DNA from: Acidobacteriota bacterium
GTDB taxonomy: Bacteria > Acidobacteriota > Thermoanaerobaculia > Gp7-AA8
NCBI GenBank assembly: GCA_021325515.1
Contig: JAJPHC010000015.1
Location: forward strand, 1-64,000
Length of the DNA stretch: 64,000 nt
Reading direction: 5' to 3'
Below the pieces are notes generated by a model, which did no database searches, was not told the DNA's origin, and saw only the letters and a program-made list of their open reading frames with translations. Shown here piece after piece: positions 41,253 to 50,248 of the stretch (positions are counted from its first letter, which is position 1; each line of letters begins with the position of its first letter). Position numbers and translations under genes: made by a program.

Positions 41253-42469
41253 CGGACGAATATCTCTCGCTGCTCGCGGACCTCGTGCGGATCCCGAGCA
41301 TTTCGAATGCACACGAATCTGTGCAGCAATCGGCTGAGGCGTTTTCGGATGTGCTGCGCGCGCACGGCTGCGATGACGTCGAGATTCTCGGCAACGGCGC
41401 TGTGTACGGCTGCCGTCACGTCGCACGCGACAAGCCTGTCGTTCTCGTTTACGGCCATCACGACGTGCAGCCGGTGGGGCGGCCCGAGGCGTGGATCTCG
41501 CCGCCGTTCGAGCCGGAGATCCGCGACGGGCGGATGTACGGCCGCGGCACGTGCGATGACAAGGGAGGAATCCTCGCCTACATCGCCGCGACGCGTCTGA
41601 GCCGCGACTGCAACGTGAAATTCCTCATCGAGGGCGAAGAGGAGATCGGCTCGCCCACCCTCGGCGCGCTGCTCGAAGAACACCGCGAACTGCTGCGCTG
41701 CGACTACGCCGTGCTGTGCGACACGCCGAATTTTGCGACCGGCGTGCCGTCGATCACGTACCGGCTGAGGGGCAACGTCGTCATCGACGTCGAGGTGAGG
41801 TGCCTCGAGCGCCCGGCACACAGCGGCAAGTTCGGAGGGGTGGCTCCCGATGCGGTGCAACGGCTGGTTAGCCTGCTGGCCTCCATCGAGTTGCCGGCCG
41901 AGCCCGATGAGTCGATCGATCTTCCCTTCGATGAGCAGGCTTTCCGGCACGATGTCGGCGTTTTGCCCGATGCCGAGCTGCCGTCCCGGCCCTACGAGCG
42001 GATGTGGGCGACACCGTCACTGACGATCACCGGCATCGAGGCGACGCCGGTCGCCCAGGCTGGCAATCAGATCAACGCCGTCGTGCGTGCACGGTTGTCC
42101 CTGCGCAGCGTTCGCGGCGACGAAGGCCGCCTCGTTCTCGAGCAGCTCGCGCAGCCGATGGTCTCCGCACGCGTGATCAGTCACGCCGATCCGTGGAAAG
42201 CCGACCGCGCGCATCCGCTGTTCGAGGCTGCGCGCCGCGCGCTCCAGCGCGGCTTCGGCACGCCTCCCGTCATGACCGGCTCGGGCGGCTCGATCGGCTT
42301 CGTCCCCCCTTTCGCCAGTCTGCTCGGCGATACGCCGCTGCTGCTGACCGGCGTGCAGGACCCACCCTGCAACGCTCACTCCGAAAACGAGTCTCTTCAC
42401 CTCGGCGACTGGGAGAAGGCGATGCACTCCGGCGCCTGCCTGTTCGACGAACTTGCGAGGTTGTCATGA
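41249..42469 (+). CDS. M20-family dipeptidase
   Basis: 406 residues. Metal-binding motifs of M20 peptidases: VYGHHDVQP (His and Asp), GRGTCDDKGG, EGEEEIGSP (catalytic Glu) and late HSENES. Cleaves dipeptides or N-acyl amino acids; substrate unknown. Between chrA and a cyclodeaminase, each overlapping by 4 bp, so its presence in a chromate operon is unusual. Confidence 0.88.
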   Translation: MTDEYLSLLADLVRIPSISNAHESVQQSAEAFSDVLRAHGCDDVEILGNGAVYGCRHVARDKPVVLVYGHHDVQPVGRPEAWISPPFEPEIRDGRMYGRGTCDDKGGILAYIAATRLSRDCNVKFLIEGEEEIGSPTLGALLEEHRELLRCDYAVLCDTPNFATGVPSITYRLRGNVVIDVEVRCLERPAHSGKFGGVAPDAVQRLVSLLASIELPAEPDESIDLPFDEQAFRHDVGVLPDAELPSRPYERMWATPSLTITGIEATPVAQAGNQINAVVRARLSLRSVRGDEGRLVLEQLAQPMVSARVISHADPWKADRAHPLFEAARRALQRGFGTPPVMTGSGGSIGFVPPFASLLGDTPLLLTGVQDPPCNAHSENESLHLGDWEKAMHSGACLFDELARLS

Positions 42470-43356
42470 TTCCATTCATCGGCCGTGAGGACATCGTCAA
42501 GCTGTTGACCATCGACGACTGCATCGCCGCGGTGGAGCGCGCATTCCGCGATGGCGGGGAAGCCGCTTCGCTCGGCCTCGGGCACTTCCATGTGAAGGCG
42601 GCGATTGCCGGCGGCCGCATCGCGGTCAAGGTGAACGGCAACTTTCCGGAGAATCCCGCGAAGCACGGCCTGCCGACGATCCAGGGCGTGATCGTGCTCG
42701 CCGATGCGGACAAGGGCACGCCGCTCGCGATTCTCGACTCGATCGAGATCACCGCACTGCGCACCGCTGCCGCAACCGCGGTGGCGGCGAAGTACCTCGC
42801 CCGCCAGGATGCGAAGAGCGTCACCATCGCCGGCTGCGGCATTCAGGGTCATGCGCAACTCGCGGCGATCCGGCGCGTGCGCGCGATCGAGCGAGTGTTC
42901 GCGGTCGATGTTGATCACGACAAGGCCGCCGCCCTCGGCGAGGTCCGCTCGCTCGATGACGCGGCAAGGGAAAGCGACATCATCGTGACCTGCACGACCT
43001 CGACGGCGCCGATTCTCCGCGACGGGCATCTGCATCCCGGACTCTTCATTGCGGCGGTGGGCGCCGACAACCCGCGGAAGTCGGAGATTGATCCGGCGGC
43101 GCTCGCGCGGACGAATGTCGTCGTCGACGTGCTGGAGCAGGCCGCGACGATGGGCGATCTTCATCACGCGATCGACGCGGGTGTCATGACCCGGCAGGAT
43201 GTCTTCGGAAGTCTCGCCGATGTGATCCGGGGACGGCGCCGGACGACCGAGGACGAGATCTTCGTCTTCGATTCGACGGGAACGGCGTTGCAGGATGTGG
43301 CGGTCGCGTCGCTCGCGTACGACCGGTGCAGGACAAGCTCTCAGCTTGTCTCGTGA
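42466..43356 (+). CDS. Ornithine cyclodeaminase / mu-crystallin family protein
   Basis: 296 residues. NAD-binding core with IAGCGIQGHAQLAAI and ITALRTAAATAVAAKYLAR, plus FVFDSTGTALQD at the end. The family includes ornithine cyclodeaminase, alanine dehydrogenase and ketimine reductase, which are not separable by eye. The last residues (RTSSQLVS) and the stop come from a REP-like hairpin at 43330-43351. It overlaps the convergent coaBC by 16 bp and the dipeptidase by 4 bp. Confidence 0.85.
   Translation: MIPFIGREDIVKLLTIDDCIAAVERAFRDGGEAASLGLGHFHVKAAIAGGRIAVKVNGNFPENPAKHGLPTIQGVIVLADADKGTPLAILDSIEITALRTAAATAVAAKYLARQDAKSVTIAGCGIQGHAQLAAIRRVRAIERVFAVDVDHDKAAALGEVRSLDDAARESDIIVTCTTSTAPILRDGHLHPGLFIAAVGADNPRKSEIDPAALARTNVVVDVLEQAATMGDLHHAIDAGVMTRQDVFGSLADVIRGRRRTTEDEIFVFDSTGTALQDVAVASLAYDRCRTSSQLVS
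43330..43351. repeat. REP-like hairpin in the cyclodeaminase C-terminus
   Basis: GACAAGCT (43332-43339), CTC loop, AGCTTGTC (43343-43350), flanked by the same bases as the copy at 54689-54708. It encodes the end of one gene and overlaps the 3' end of coaBC. Confidence 0.8.
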
Positions 43357-44537
43357 CGATCGGACGCGTTGAGACCCACACACAGATCCAGAATCCGATC
43401 CGCGATCACGCTCTTCGGCGCTTTCGCAATGCGGGTGGCCGATCCATCTTTCGCAATCACGAGCACTTCGTTCTCGCCGGAGTCGAAGCCGATGGAGGCA
43501 TCGCTCACGTCGTTCGCGACGATGAGATCCGCTCCCTTGCGTTGCAGCTTCTCGCGCGCGTGCTGCTCGACCGCATGCGTTTCCGCGGCGAACGCGACGA
43601 TGAACGGGCGCGGCGATTTCGCCGACAGCTCGGCGAGGATGTCGGGTGTCTTCCGAAGCGTGATCGTCAGCTCGTCGACGCCTTCCTGTTTCTTGATCTT
43701 CGTGGCGGCGACCTCGACCGGCGCGAAGTCCGCGACCGCAGCGGCCTTGATCACGATGTCATGCGTGCCGTTCATCACGGCATCGCGCATCTCCTGTGCG
43801 GACGTCACGCGAATGACTTCGACGGGAGGCGCAGGCAGAGAGGTCGGGCCGGACACGAGCGTCACGATCGCGCCGCGCCGCCGCGCCGCTTCGGCGATCG
43901 CATAGCCCATCTTTCCCGACGAGCGGTTGGAGATGTAACGGACGGGATCGATCGCCTCGCGCGTCGGACCGGCGGTTACGAGCACGCGCTTGCCCTCCAG
44001 ATCACGCGTGCCGAACTGCGCGCGCACGCGCTCGATAATCAGAGGAACGTCGGGCAGACGGCCGGCTCCTTCATCGCCACAAGCGAGGAGGCCGCTGTCC
44101 GGCTCGATGATCGTGACGCCGCGGGCGCGCAAAGTCTCAACGTTCGACTGCACCGTCGGATGCGCGAGCATGAAGGTGTTCATCGCCGGCGCGACCATCA
44201 GCGGACCGCGATGGGCGATCGCGTACGTGCTGAGCGCATCGTCCGCGATGCCGACGGCGAGCTTTGCCAGCATGTTCGCCGTGGCGGGTGCGATCAGCAG
44301 CAGCTCGGCCCAGCGTGCGAGCTCGATGTGATCGACGCCGCCGCGCTCGGGATCGCCCCATTGGTCGACGATGACGCCATGCTCCGAGACCGCGGCCAGC
44401 GACAGCGGCGACACGAAGCGTGCAGCGTTGGGAGTGAGGATGACGCGAACGTCGGCGCCGGCATCTTTCAGCCGGCGCACCAGCTCGGGCGCTTTGTACG
44501 CGGCGATGCCGCCGGTGACGCCGAGGACAACTCTCAT
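43341..44537 (-). CDS. coaBC: Bifunctional phosphopantothenoylcysteine decarboxylase / phosphopantothenate-cysteine ligase
   Basis: 398 residues. N-terminal flavin-dependent CoaC half: GVTGGIAAYKAPELVR, active-site His in GVDHIELARWA, and PAMNTFM. C-terminal CoaB half: VTAGPTREAIDPVRYISNRSSGKMGYAIA and IKAAAVADF. Catalyses two steps of coenzyme A synthesis. A heptamer array separates it from rpoZ. Its 3' end overlaps the convergent cyclodeaminase by 16 bp. Confidence 0.95.
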   Translation of the reverse strand: MRVVLGVTGGIAAYKAPELVRRLKDAGADVRVILTPNAARFVSPLSLAAVSEHGVIVDQWGDPERGGVDHIELARWAELLLIAPATANMLAKLAVGIADDALSTYAIAHRGPLMVAPAMNTFMLAHPTVQSNVETLRARGVTIIEPDSGLLACGDEGAGRLPDVPLIIERVRAQFGTRDLEGKRVLVTAGPTREAIDPVRYISNRSSGKMGYAIAEAARRRGAIVTLVSGPTSLPAPPVEVIRVTSAQEMRDAVMNGTHDIVIKAAAVADFAPVEVAATKIKKQEGVDELTITLRKTPDILAELSAKSPRPFIVAFAAETHAVEQHAREKLQRKGADLIVANDVSDASIGFDSGENEVLVIAKDGSATRIAKAPKSVIADRILDLCVGLNASDRHETS

Positions 44538-44541
44538 GGTT

Positions 44542-44628
44542 TCAGTGACAAGTGATGAGTGACGAGTGCAGAGTGTGAATCAGGTTCTCACTCATCACTG
44601 TTCACTCGTCACTCGACACTTCACTCAG
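44542..44628. repeat. Inverted heptamer arrays between rpoZ and coaBC
   Basis: Left array (44542-44578) with GTGATGA, GTGACGA and related units; right array (44586-44628) complementary and sharing 26 identical bp with that at 30949-30983. The TGA stop of rpoZ (44621-44623) lies in the array. Confidence 0.85.
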
Positions 44629-44836
44629 CGATCGCGGATGGCTCAGCTTCAGCGACCGGTTCGGTCAGCTGCCACTTCACCTGATTCTTGTCGATCTCTT
44701 CCATCGCAACGCGCGTTGGTTTCGCGTGCTTCGTCTTCAGCTTCGGCTGCGAGCCCTGGATGAGCTGCTCGGCGCGCTTGGAGACGAGGAGCACGTACCG
44801 GAACTTGCTATCCACGCCTTCGGGCAGACCTTCCAT
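44621..44836 (-). CDS. rpoZ: RNA polymerase omega subunit
   Basis: 71 residues. Matches omega: GVDSKFRYVLLVSKRAEQLIQG and the KPTRVAMEEI segment. Supports RNA polymerase assembly. It overlaps gmk by 29 bp, in the conserved yicC-gmk-rpoZ-coaBC order. The acidic C-terminus runs into the heptamer array. Confidence 0.9.
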   Translation of the reverse strand: MEGLPEGVDSKFRYVLLVSKRAEQLIQGSQPKLKTKHAKPTRVAMEEIDKNQVKWQLTEPVAEAEPSAIAE

Positions 44837-45494
44837 CTCGTTCCTCCTTCAGTCGCTCGGCCATCGAGGAGATCGCTTCGAGCGCTGTCTTCGTTTGCAG
44901 TTTCTTCGCGATGATCGCCGCCTTGAGGCACTCGGCCGCTGCGCGAAGATCATCGTTGATGATCACGTACTCGTAAAACTCTTTGCCTGCGTCGATCTCG
45001 TCGATCGCTTTCTGCAGGCGCGTCTGAATCTCCGCCTCCGTGTTGAGCCCCCGATCGCGAAGTCGCTGCTCGAGATGCTCGAACGATGGCGGAAAGATGA
45101 AGATGTTCAATGAACGCGGGCGAAGATCCGGATGATCCGCGATCTGCCGGGCGCCCTGGTAGTCGATATCGACGATGACGTCCTCGCCGCGGTTCAGGCG
45201 GGCGAGCACCTCTTCCTTCGATGTCCCGTACCGTTGGTCATGAACCCAGGCGTGCTCGATAAATTCCCTCGCCTGAGCCATTTGCTCGAAACGCTCCGGG
45301 GTCACGAAGTAGTACGCCCTCCCTTCCTTCTCGCCGAATCGCGCTTTGCGCGTCGTGTGCGAAACGGAAAAGTAGAGGTAGATGCCGAGCCGTTTGAGCT
45401 GGCGCCGCACCTTGTTGATGAGGGTGGTTTTCCCGGCCCCGGACGGACCGGAGACGATGAACAACGTCCCGTCCGGGTGGAAGTTACTCGACAT
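44808..45494 (-). CDS. gmk: Guanylate kinase
   Basis: 228 residues. P-loop SGPSGAGKTTL, SVSHTTRKAR (GMP-binding), and IDYQGARQI. Phosphorylates GMP to GDP. The basic C-terminal tail overlaps rpoZ by 29 bp and its start overlaps yicC by 11 bp. Confidence 0.95.
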   Translation of the reverse strand: MSSNFHPDGTLFIVSGPSGAGKTTLINKVRRQLKRLGIYLYFSVSHTTRKARFGEKEGRAYYFVTPERFEQMAQAREFIEHAWVHDQRYGTSKEEVLARLNRGEDVIVDIDYQGARQIADHPDLRPRSLNIFIFPPSFEHLEQRLRDRGLNTEAEIQTRLQKAIDEIDAGKEFYEYVIINDDLRAAAECLKAAIIAKKLQTKTALEAISSMAERLKEERDGRSARRRG

Positions 45495-46377
45495 TCTGGA
45501 CCTGCTCGCGGATTCGCTCGACCTCGGTTTTCAAGTCTACAACAAGGGTTCGGATGTCCGCCGTCCGCGACTTCGATCCCATGGTGTTGATCTCGCGGAT
45601 CATCTCCTGGGAGAGGAAGTCGAGCTTCTTGCCCGACGGTTCCTTGCCGTTGATCGCCTTCTCCGTCTGCTCGATGTGGTGCGTGAGGCGCGTGAGCTCC
45701 TCGGCGATGTCGCCCTTCTCGACCATCAGCACGACTTCCTGCGCGAGGCGGTCTTCGCGGATGGTGACATCGCCGGCGGCCGCGGCAATATCGGCGACGC
45801 GCGCGCGATACGACGCGAGCAGCTCATCGCGCACGAGCTCGCGCCGCGAGGCGAGTTGTTCCTGCGAGGCACGCATGTGCTCGAGGCGTGCCGTGATGTC
45901 GTTGTACAGCGTCTCACCCTCGCGGATGCGCATCGACATGAGCTGCGCGAAGGCGTCGCGGATCAGCGCGGTGATCTCTTCCTTCTCCTCGTCGCTGATC
46001 TCGCTCTCGACCGGCTCGACCTGCAGCAGGTCGGGCACGCGCATCAGATCGGAGCCGCTGAACGTGCTCGAGATCCCGATGTCGTCGGCGATCGCGCGCA
46101 GTTGCGGCACGACGGCGTTCGCGATCTGCGAGTTGATGCGGACGTTGTATTCCGGCTGCTGCGTACGCTGCACGCGAATGGAGATATCCAGCTTGCCGCG
46201 CGAGAACGTCTCGGAGGCGAGCGCCCGCACGAGCGGCTCGAGCTCCCAGAAGAACTCCGGCAGACGGACGGAAACTTCGAGATAGCGGTGGTTGACGCTC
46301 TTGGCGGTAACCGCAACGAACCAGCGCGAAGAAAGCGCGCCGGAACTGCGGCCGAATCCTGTCATGGAAGCGATCAT
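45484..46377 (-). CDS. yicC: YicC-family endoribonuclease-like protein
   Basis: 297 residues from ATG 46377. The family start MIASMTGFGR and the C-terminal FLSQEMIREINTMGSKS match YicC proteins, some of which are reported as endoribonucleases. A longer frame starting MFIVHRSS is encoded by the heptamer array and is discarded. Overlaps gmk by 11 bp. Confidence 0.9.
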   Translation of the reverse strand: MIASMTGFGRSSGALSSRWFVAVTAKSVNHRYLEVSVRLPEFFWELEPLVRALASETFSRGKLDISIRVQRTQQPEYNVRINSQIANAVVPQLRAIADDIGISSTFSGSDLMRVPDLLQVEPVESEISDEEKEEITALIRDAFAQLMSMRIREGETLYNDITARLEHMRASQEQLASRRELVRDELLASYRARVADIAAAAGDVTIREDRLAQEVVLMVEKGDIAEELTRLTHHIEQTEKAINGKEPSGKKLDFLSQEMIREINTMGSKSRTADIRTLVVDLKTEVERIREQVQNVE

Positions 46378-46378
46378 T

Positions 46379-46602
46379 GGAACGATGAACGATGAACGAT
46401 GAACGATGAACAATTTGCGGAGGCTGCGCGGTCACTCGTCTGTTCGTGACGTGCGAAGACTGCGCTTTCACTGTTGCTCGTCTTTCAATCTTTCCTCGTC
46501 GTTTTCCTCCAAATCACAATTGAATGATGAATCATGAACGACGAACGCTGATCTCAGCCACTCGGCCCAGTTCATCGTTCATCGTTCATCGTTCATCGTT
46601 CC
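46379..46602. repeat. Three heptamer arrays between the acyltransferase gene and yicC
   Basis: Array A (46379-46411): about four GAACGAT units. Array B (about 46523-46549): degenerate copies of the same sense. Array C (46570-46602): GTTCATC units, inverse of A and B. B and C are 20 nt apart and can form a hairpin; A could replace B. The 110 bp between A and B is T/C-rich and shows no gene. Confidence 0.85.
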
Positions 46603-47217
46603 CCCAGTGTTCCTCGAACCGCTCTTCCGCCTCGTCCGCCAGCGCGTTCATGCGCTGCTCGATCTTTTGCCGCCATTCCTCCGTGTCGCCATCGCGCGGC
46701 ACGACGAGCGGCTCGCCGTACAGGAAGATGGCGCGTGTGAACGGGTGCGGGACGACCATGCGGTCCCACGAACGGAGCAACTTTTTTTTTTTGCGGCGAA
46801 GGCGATGGGAACGACCGGAAGGCCGGTCGCCTGCGCCGCGTAGACGACGCCATCCTTCGCGATGCGCGCCGGCCCCTTCGGTCCATCGGGAGTGAAGACG
46901 ATGTTCTTCCCTTCCCGCGCTGCGCGGATCAGATCGCGAAGCGCGGCGCTTCCGCCTCGCGTCGACGATCCGCGCGCGGAATCGACGCCGTACCAGTCGA
47001 AGACCCGCGCGATGTACTCCCCATCCTTCGACTGCGAGATCATCACCGTGATCGGCCGCCGGTATCGCGAGTGCAGCATCAGCAGAAGATGCGCATGCCA
47101 GAACGCCACGATGTACTGCGGCGTCTTCTCGATGTTCTCCACGTGCACGTGCCGGACGCGCAGCGTCGCGTGCAGCGCACGGATGAACAGGCTGGCGATC
47201 AGGGAGAGAACCTTCAT
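46586..47217 (-). CDS. Lysophospholipid/lipid A acyltransferase-like (DUF374), split by a frameshift
   Basis: Reading from ATG 47217, the family sequence (VAFWHAHLLLMLHSRY, FTPDGPKGPARIAKDG, ATGLPVVPIAFAA) runs for 145 codons to a run of 11 A, then loses similarity. The rest of the family (LRSWDRMVVPHPFTRAIFLYGEPL to EERFEEHWG) continues in the -1 frame to 46586. Read with a -1 shift the product is 210 residues, normal for the family. Neighbours are msbA and lpxB, so a lipid A role is likely. Either an assembly error, true disruption, or slippage on A AAA AAG. Confidence 0.75.
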
Positions 47218-47235
47218 CTTCGGTGCGGATCGTAA

Positions 47236-47253
47236 GACAACCAGGAGGTTGTC
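47236..47253. repeat. REP-like hairpin after the msbA stop
   Basis: GACAACC, AGGA, GGTTGTC. On the minus strand it starts right after the TAG stop of msbA. Related to the pair at 54722-54741. Confidence 0.75.
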
Positions 47254-49137
47254 CTACACCACCACCTCCTCGGCAAACTGTAAGTCATACAGCTTTCGGT
47301 AGACGCCCTTGGTGAGGAGCAGCTCGTCATGCGTTCCCACTTCGACGATCTCTCCCTTGTCCAGCACCACGATCTTGTCGGCGCTGCGGATGGTCGACAG
47401 ACGGTGCGCAATCACGAGCGTCGTACGCCCGCGCATGAGGTTGTTCAGCGCCTGCTGCACGAGCCGCTCGGATTCCGTATCGAGCGCCGACGTCGCCTCG
47501 TCGAGCACGAGAATCGGCGGATCCTTGAACAGCGCGCGCGCGATCGCCAGACGCTGGCGCTGGCCGCCGGAGAGCAGCACGCCCGCTTCACCGATCATCG
47601 TGTCGTAGCCGTTCGGCAGCGCGCTGATGAACTCGTGCGCATTGGCGGCCCGGGCAGCGTCGATGACAGCGGCATCGTCGATGTTCGAGCGGCCGTATGC
47701 GATGTTGTTCTTCACGGTGTCATTGAAGAGCACCACTTCCTGCGTCACGAAACCCATCAGCGACCGAAGGGACTTCAGCGTCACATCGCGTACATCCACC
47801 CCGTCGACGGTGATTCTTCCTTCGGTGACATCGTAGAAGCGTGGCAGCAGGTTGACGAACGTCGACTTCCCTGCCCCGCTGCCGCCGACGAGCGCCACGA
47901 TCTCTCCCGGCTGTACCGCGAGATCCACGTCCCGCAACACAGGATCATTTCCGTAGGTGAACGTCACGTGGTCGTAGCGGATCCCGCTGCCGACCTTCGT
48001 CAGCACGATCGCGTCCTTCTTCTCTTCGACGTCATTCGGAATGTCGAGCATCCGGAAGACGCGCTCCGCTGCGGAGAGCGCCGTGTTCAGCGAGAGATTC
48101 ACCTTGTTCAGCTTTTTGATCGGTGCATACATCGCCGCCATCGCGGCGAGAAAGCTGAGGAACTGGCCGAGCGTCAATGTGCCGGCGTTGATGCGGCGAT
48201 GCGCGTAGAGGAACAGCGCGATCATGCCGAGGCCGGCGAGGAGCTCCATGACGGGAGAGGTGAGCGCCTGCACGCGCTGCGCTTTGAGATTCCAACTGAG
48301 ATGCCGCTTCGTCGCCGCGCGAAAGCGGTCGATCTCGAACGGCTCCATCGTGAATGCCTTCACGATGCGGACGCCGCGGATCGTCTCTTCGAGCAGCGTC
48401 GCGATGTCCGCCATCCGCTCCTGCGAGCGGTGCGTCGTGCCGCGCAGCCGCTTGCCGAACTGCACGACGGGGATGACGAGCAGCGGCGCGCCGATCATGC
48501 TGATCAGCGCGAGCTCGGTATTCGTGATGAAGACGAAGGCGATGAGACCGACGAGCGTGATCGATTCCTGGAAGAGATCGCCCATGCGCGTCGACACCGC
48601 GGCCTGAATCGCATCCGCATCCGACACGACACGGCTGACCATCTCCCCCGTCGACCGCTCCGCAAAGAATCGATGGCTCTGATTGATGATCCGCTCGTAC
48701 AACTGATTGCGCAGATCGCGCACCGTCGATAATCCGACCTTCTGAAACGCATACTCGGAGAAGAACGACGTGAAGGCGCGGATGACGAACACGAACAGGA
48801 GAGCGGCGAGCACCTTCCGCCAGCGGTTCTCAGGCTTCGCATTCCACCACGCGTTCAACGTGTTCGTGACCCGATCGACCCCGTTGATCAGCCACCCGCG
48901 CCGCCCCTCGGGCTGATCGCGCTTGAGCACCGAGTCGAGAATCCTCTGCTTCGTGGGGTCGAGCTTCTGCACCGTGCGATGCGCGCCGGCCGGCGACAGG
49001 ACTTCGTCGAACAGCGGGCGGATCAGCCCCATGAGCATCGTCTGCGTCGCTGCGAAGATGATCATCGAGCCGAAGGCGACGATCGCCCAGCCTTTGTAAC
49101 TGCGGAGGTAGCGGTAGAGCCGCGCCAGAAGCTTCAT
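47254..49137 (-). CDS. msbA: Lipid A/phospholipid flippase MsbA-type ABC transporter
   Basis: 627 residues from ATG 49137. A six-helix membrane domain (about 15-355) with a longer-than-usual loop after helix 1 (PLFDEVLSPAG to NAWWNAKPENRW) is followed by the ATPase: Walker A GGSGAGKST, signature LLSGGQRQR, Walker B ILVLDEATSALD. Flips lipid A-core to the outer leaflet. Adjacent to lpxB (4-bp overlap) and the acyltransferase. In-frame extension beyond 49137 is antisense-like and dropped. Confidence 0.9.
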   Translation of the reverse strand: MKLLARLYRYLRSYKGWAIVAFGSMIIFAATQTMLMGLIRPLFDEVLSPAGAHRTVQKLDPTKQRILDSVLKRDQPEGRRGWLINGVDRVTNTLNAWWNAKPENRWRKVLAALLFVFVIRAFTSFFSEYAFQKVGLSTVRDLRNQLYERIINQSHRFFAERSTGEMVSRVVSDADAIQAAVSTRMGDLFQESITLVGLIAFVFITNTELALISMIGAPLLVIPVVQFGKRLRGTTHRSQERMADIATLLEETIRGVRIVKAFTMEPFEIDRFRAATKRHLSWNLKAQRVQALTSPVMELLAGLGMIALFLYAHRRINAGTLTLGQFLSFLAAMAAMYAPIKKLNKVNLSLNTALSAAERVFRMLDIPNDVEEKKDAIVLTKVGSGIRYDHVTFTYGNDPVLRDVDLAVQPGEIVALVGGSGAGKSTFVNLLPRFYDVTEGRITVDGVDVRDVTLKSLRSLMGFVTQEVVLFNDTVKNNIAYGRSNIDDAAVIDAARAANAHEFISALPNGYDTMIGEAGVLLSGGQRQRLAIARALFKDPPILVLDEATSALDTESERLVQQALNNLMRGRTTLVIAHRLSTIRSADKIVVLDKGEIVEVGTHDELLLTKGVYRKLYDLQFAEEVVV

Positions 49138-50231
49138 TGAACGACGCTCATTATCGCTTCCGCAGCGCGGCGGCTCGCGCCTTCTTCGCCCAGGCGCTCG
49201 CGCACCGCGGCCAGCTCCGTCGTGATCCGCTCGTAGGTTGCCGGCTCGGTGATCCGTTTCACCTCGGCGGCGATGCGCTCGCCGTTCACGTCGTGCTGGA
49301 TCAATTCCGGCACGACTTCCTTCTCTGCCACGATGTTGACGAGGCTGAAGTACGGCACCTTCACCAGCCGCTGCGCCAGGAGGTACGTGAGCCGCGTCAG
49401 CCGGTACATGACGATGACCGGCGTGCCGAGCACGGCGCACTCCAGCGTCGCGGTGCCGGACGAAGAGAGCGCGACATCCGCCGCGGCGATCGCTTCGCCG
49501 CGATCGTGCGGAAGGATGGGGAGATCCGAATGGTGACGCTTCAGGATGGCCTCGAGCATCTCATGCTCGATGGTGGGCGCCTGGATGATGTAGGCGTTGA
49601 TCTCGCGATCGCGCCGCAGCACGTTCACGGCATCGATCATCGGCGGCAGCAGACCTTCGACTTCCTGCCTGCGCGAGCCCGGCAGCAGCGCGATCCGCAG
49701 CGCGTCCTTGCGCGCAGCGCGGCGCACTCCAGCCTTCTGCTCCACGATCGGGTGGCCGACGTACGTCACCGGCACACCATGCTCGCGATAGAAGTCGGCC
49801 TCGAACGGAAAGAGGACGATCATGTGATCGACCGTCTCGGCGATCTGCCGCACGCGTCCCTGCCGCCATGCCCAGATCTGCGGCGAGATGTAGTAGATGA
49901 CGCGAATTCCGAGCTGCCTGCAGCGCTTCGCCACGCGCATGTTGAAGCCGGGATAGTCGACCAGCAGGACGGCATCGGGCCGCTCCCGCTCGATGCGCGC
50001 CATGAGATCGCGCATGATGCCCATGAACATGGGCAGGTGCCGGAGAACGTTGAAGAGGCCCACCATTCCCAGCTCGCTCGCGTGATGGAGCAGTTCCATT
50101 CGTTCGCGCGCCAGCATGTCGCCGCCGATCCCGAACGTCGTCAGCGCGGGCTCGAGCTTCCTGAGCTCGCGCACGACGTGCGCTGCATGGAGATCGCCGG
50201 AAGCTTCGCCGGCGACGATCGCGAGCTTCAA
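49134..50231 (-). CDS. lpxB: Lipid-A-disaccharide synthase
   Basis: 365 residues from TTG 50231, with AAGGAG 8 bp upstream. LAIVAGEASGDLHAAHVVREL, DYPGFNMRVAK, YYISPQIWAWRQGR and YVGHPIVEQ are LpxB signatures. It joins UDP-diacylglucosamine and lipid X. The longer frame (to 50318) runs into a REP element. The stop overlaps msbA. Confidence 0.94.
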   Translation of the reverse strand: MKLAIVAGEASGDLHAAHVVRELRKLEPALTTFGIGGDMLARERMELLHHASELGMVGLFNVLRHLPMFMGIMRDLMARIERERPDAVLLVDYPGFNMRVAKRCRQLGIRVIYYISPQIWAWRQGRVRQIAETVDHMIVLFPFEADFYREHGVPVTYVGHPIVEQKAGVRRAARKDALRIALLPGSRRQEVEGLLPPMIDAVNVLRRDREINAYIIQAPTIEHEMLEAILKRHHSDLPILPHDRGEAIAAADVALSSSGTATLECAVLGTPVIVMYRLTRLTYLLAQRLVKVPYFSLVNIVAEKEVVPELIQHDVNGERIAAEVKRITEPATYERITTELAAVRERLGEEGASRRAAEAIMSVVQ

Positions 50232-50248
50232 GAGCGGAGCTCCTTCGT

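Noticed and set aside
49138-49440. Arg/His-rich N-terminal extension of MsbA frame
   Set aside because: It lies over lpxB in another frame and has no membrane or ABC similarity.
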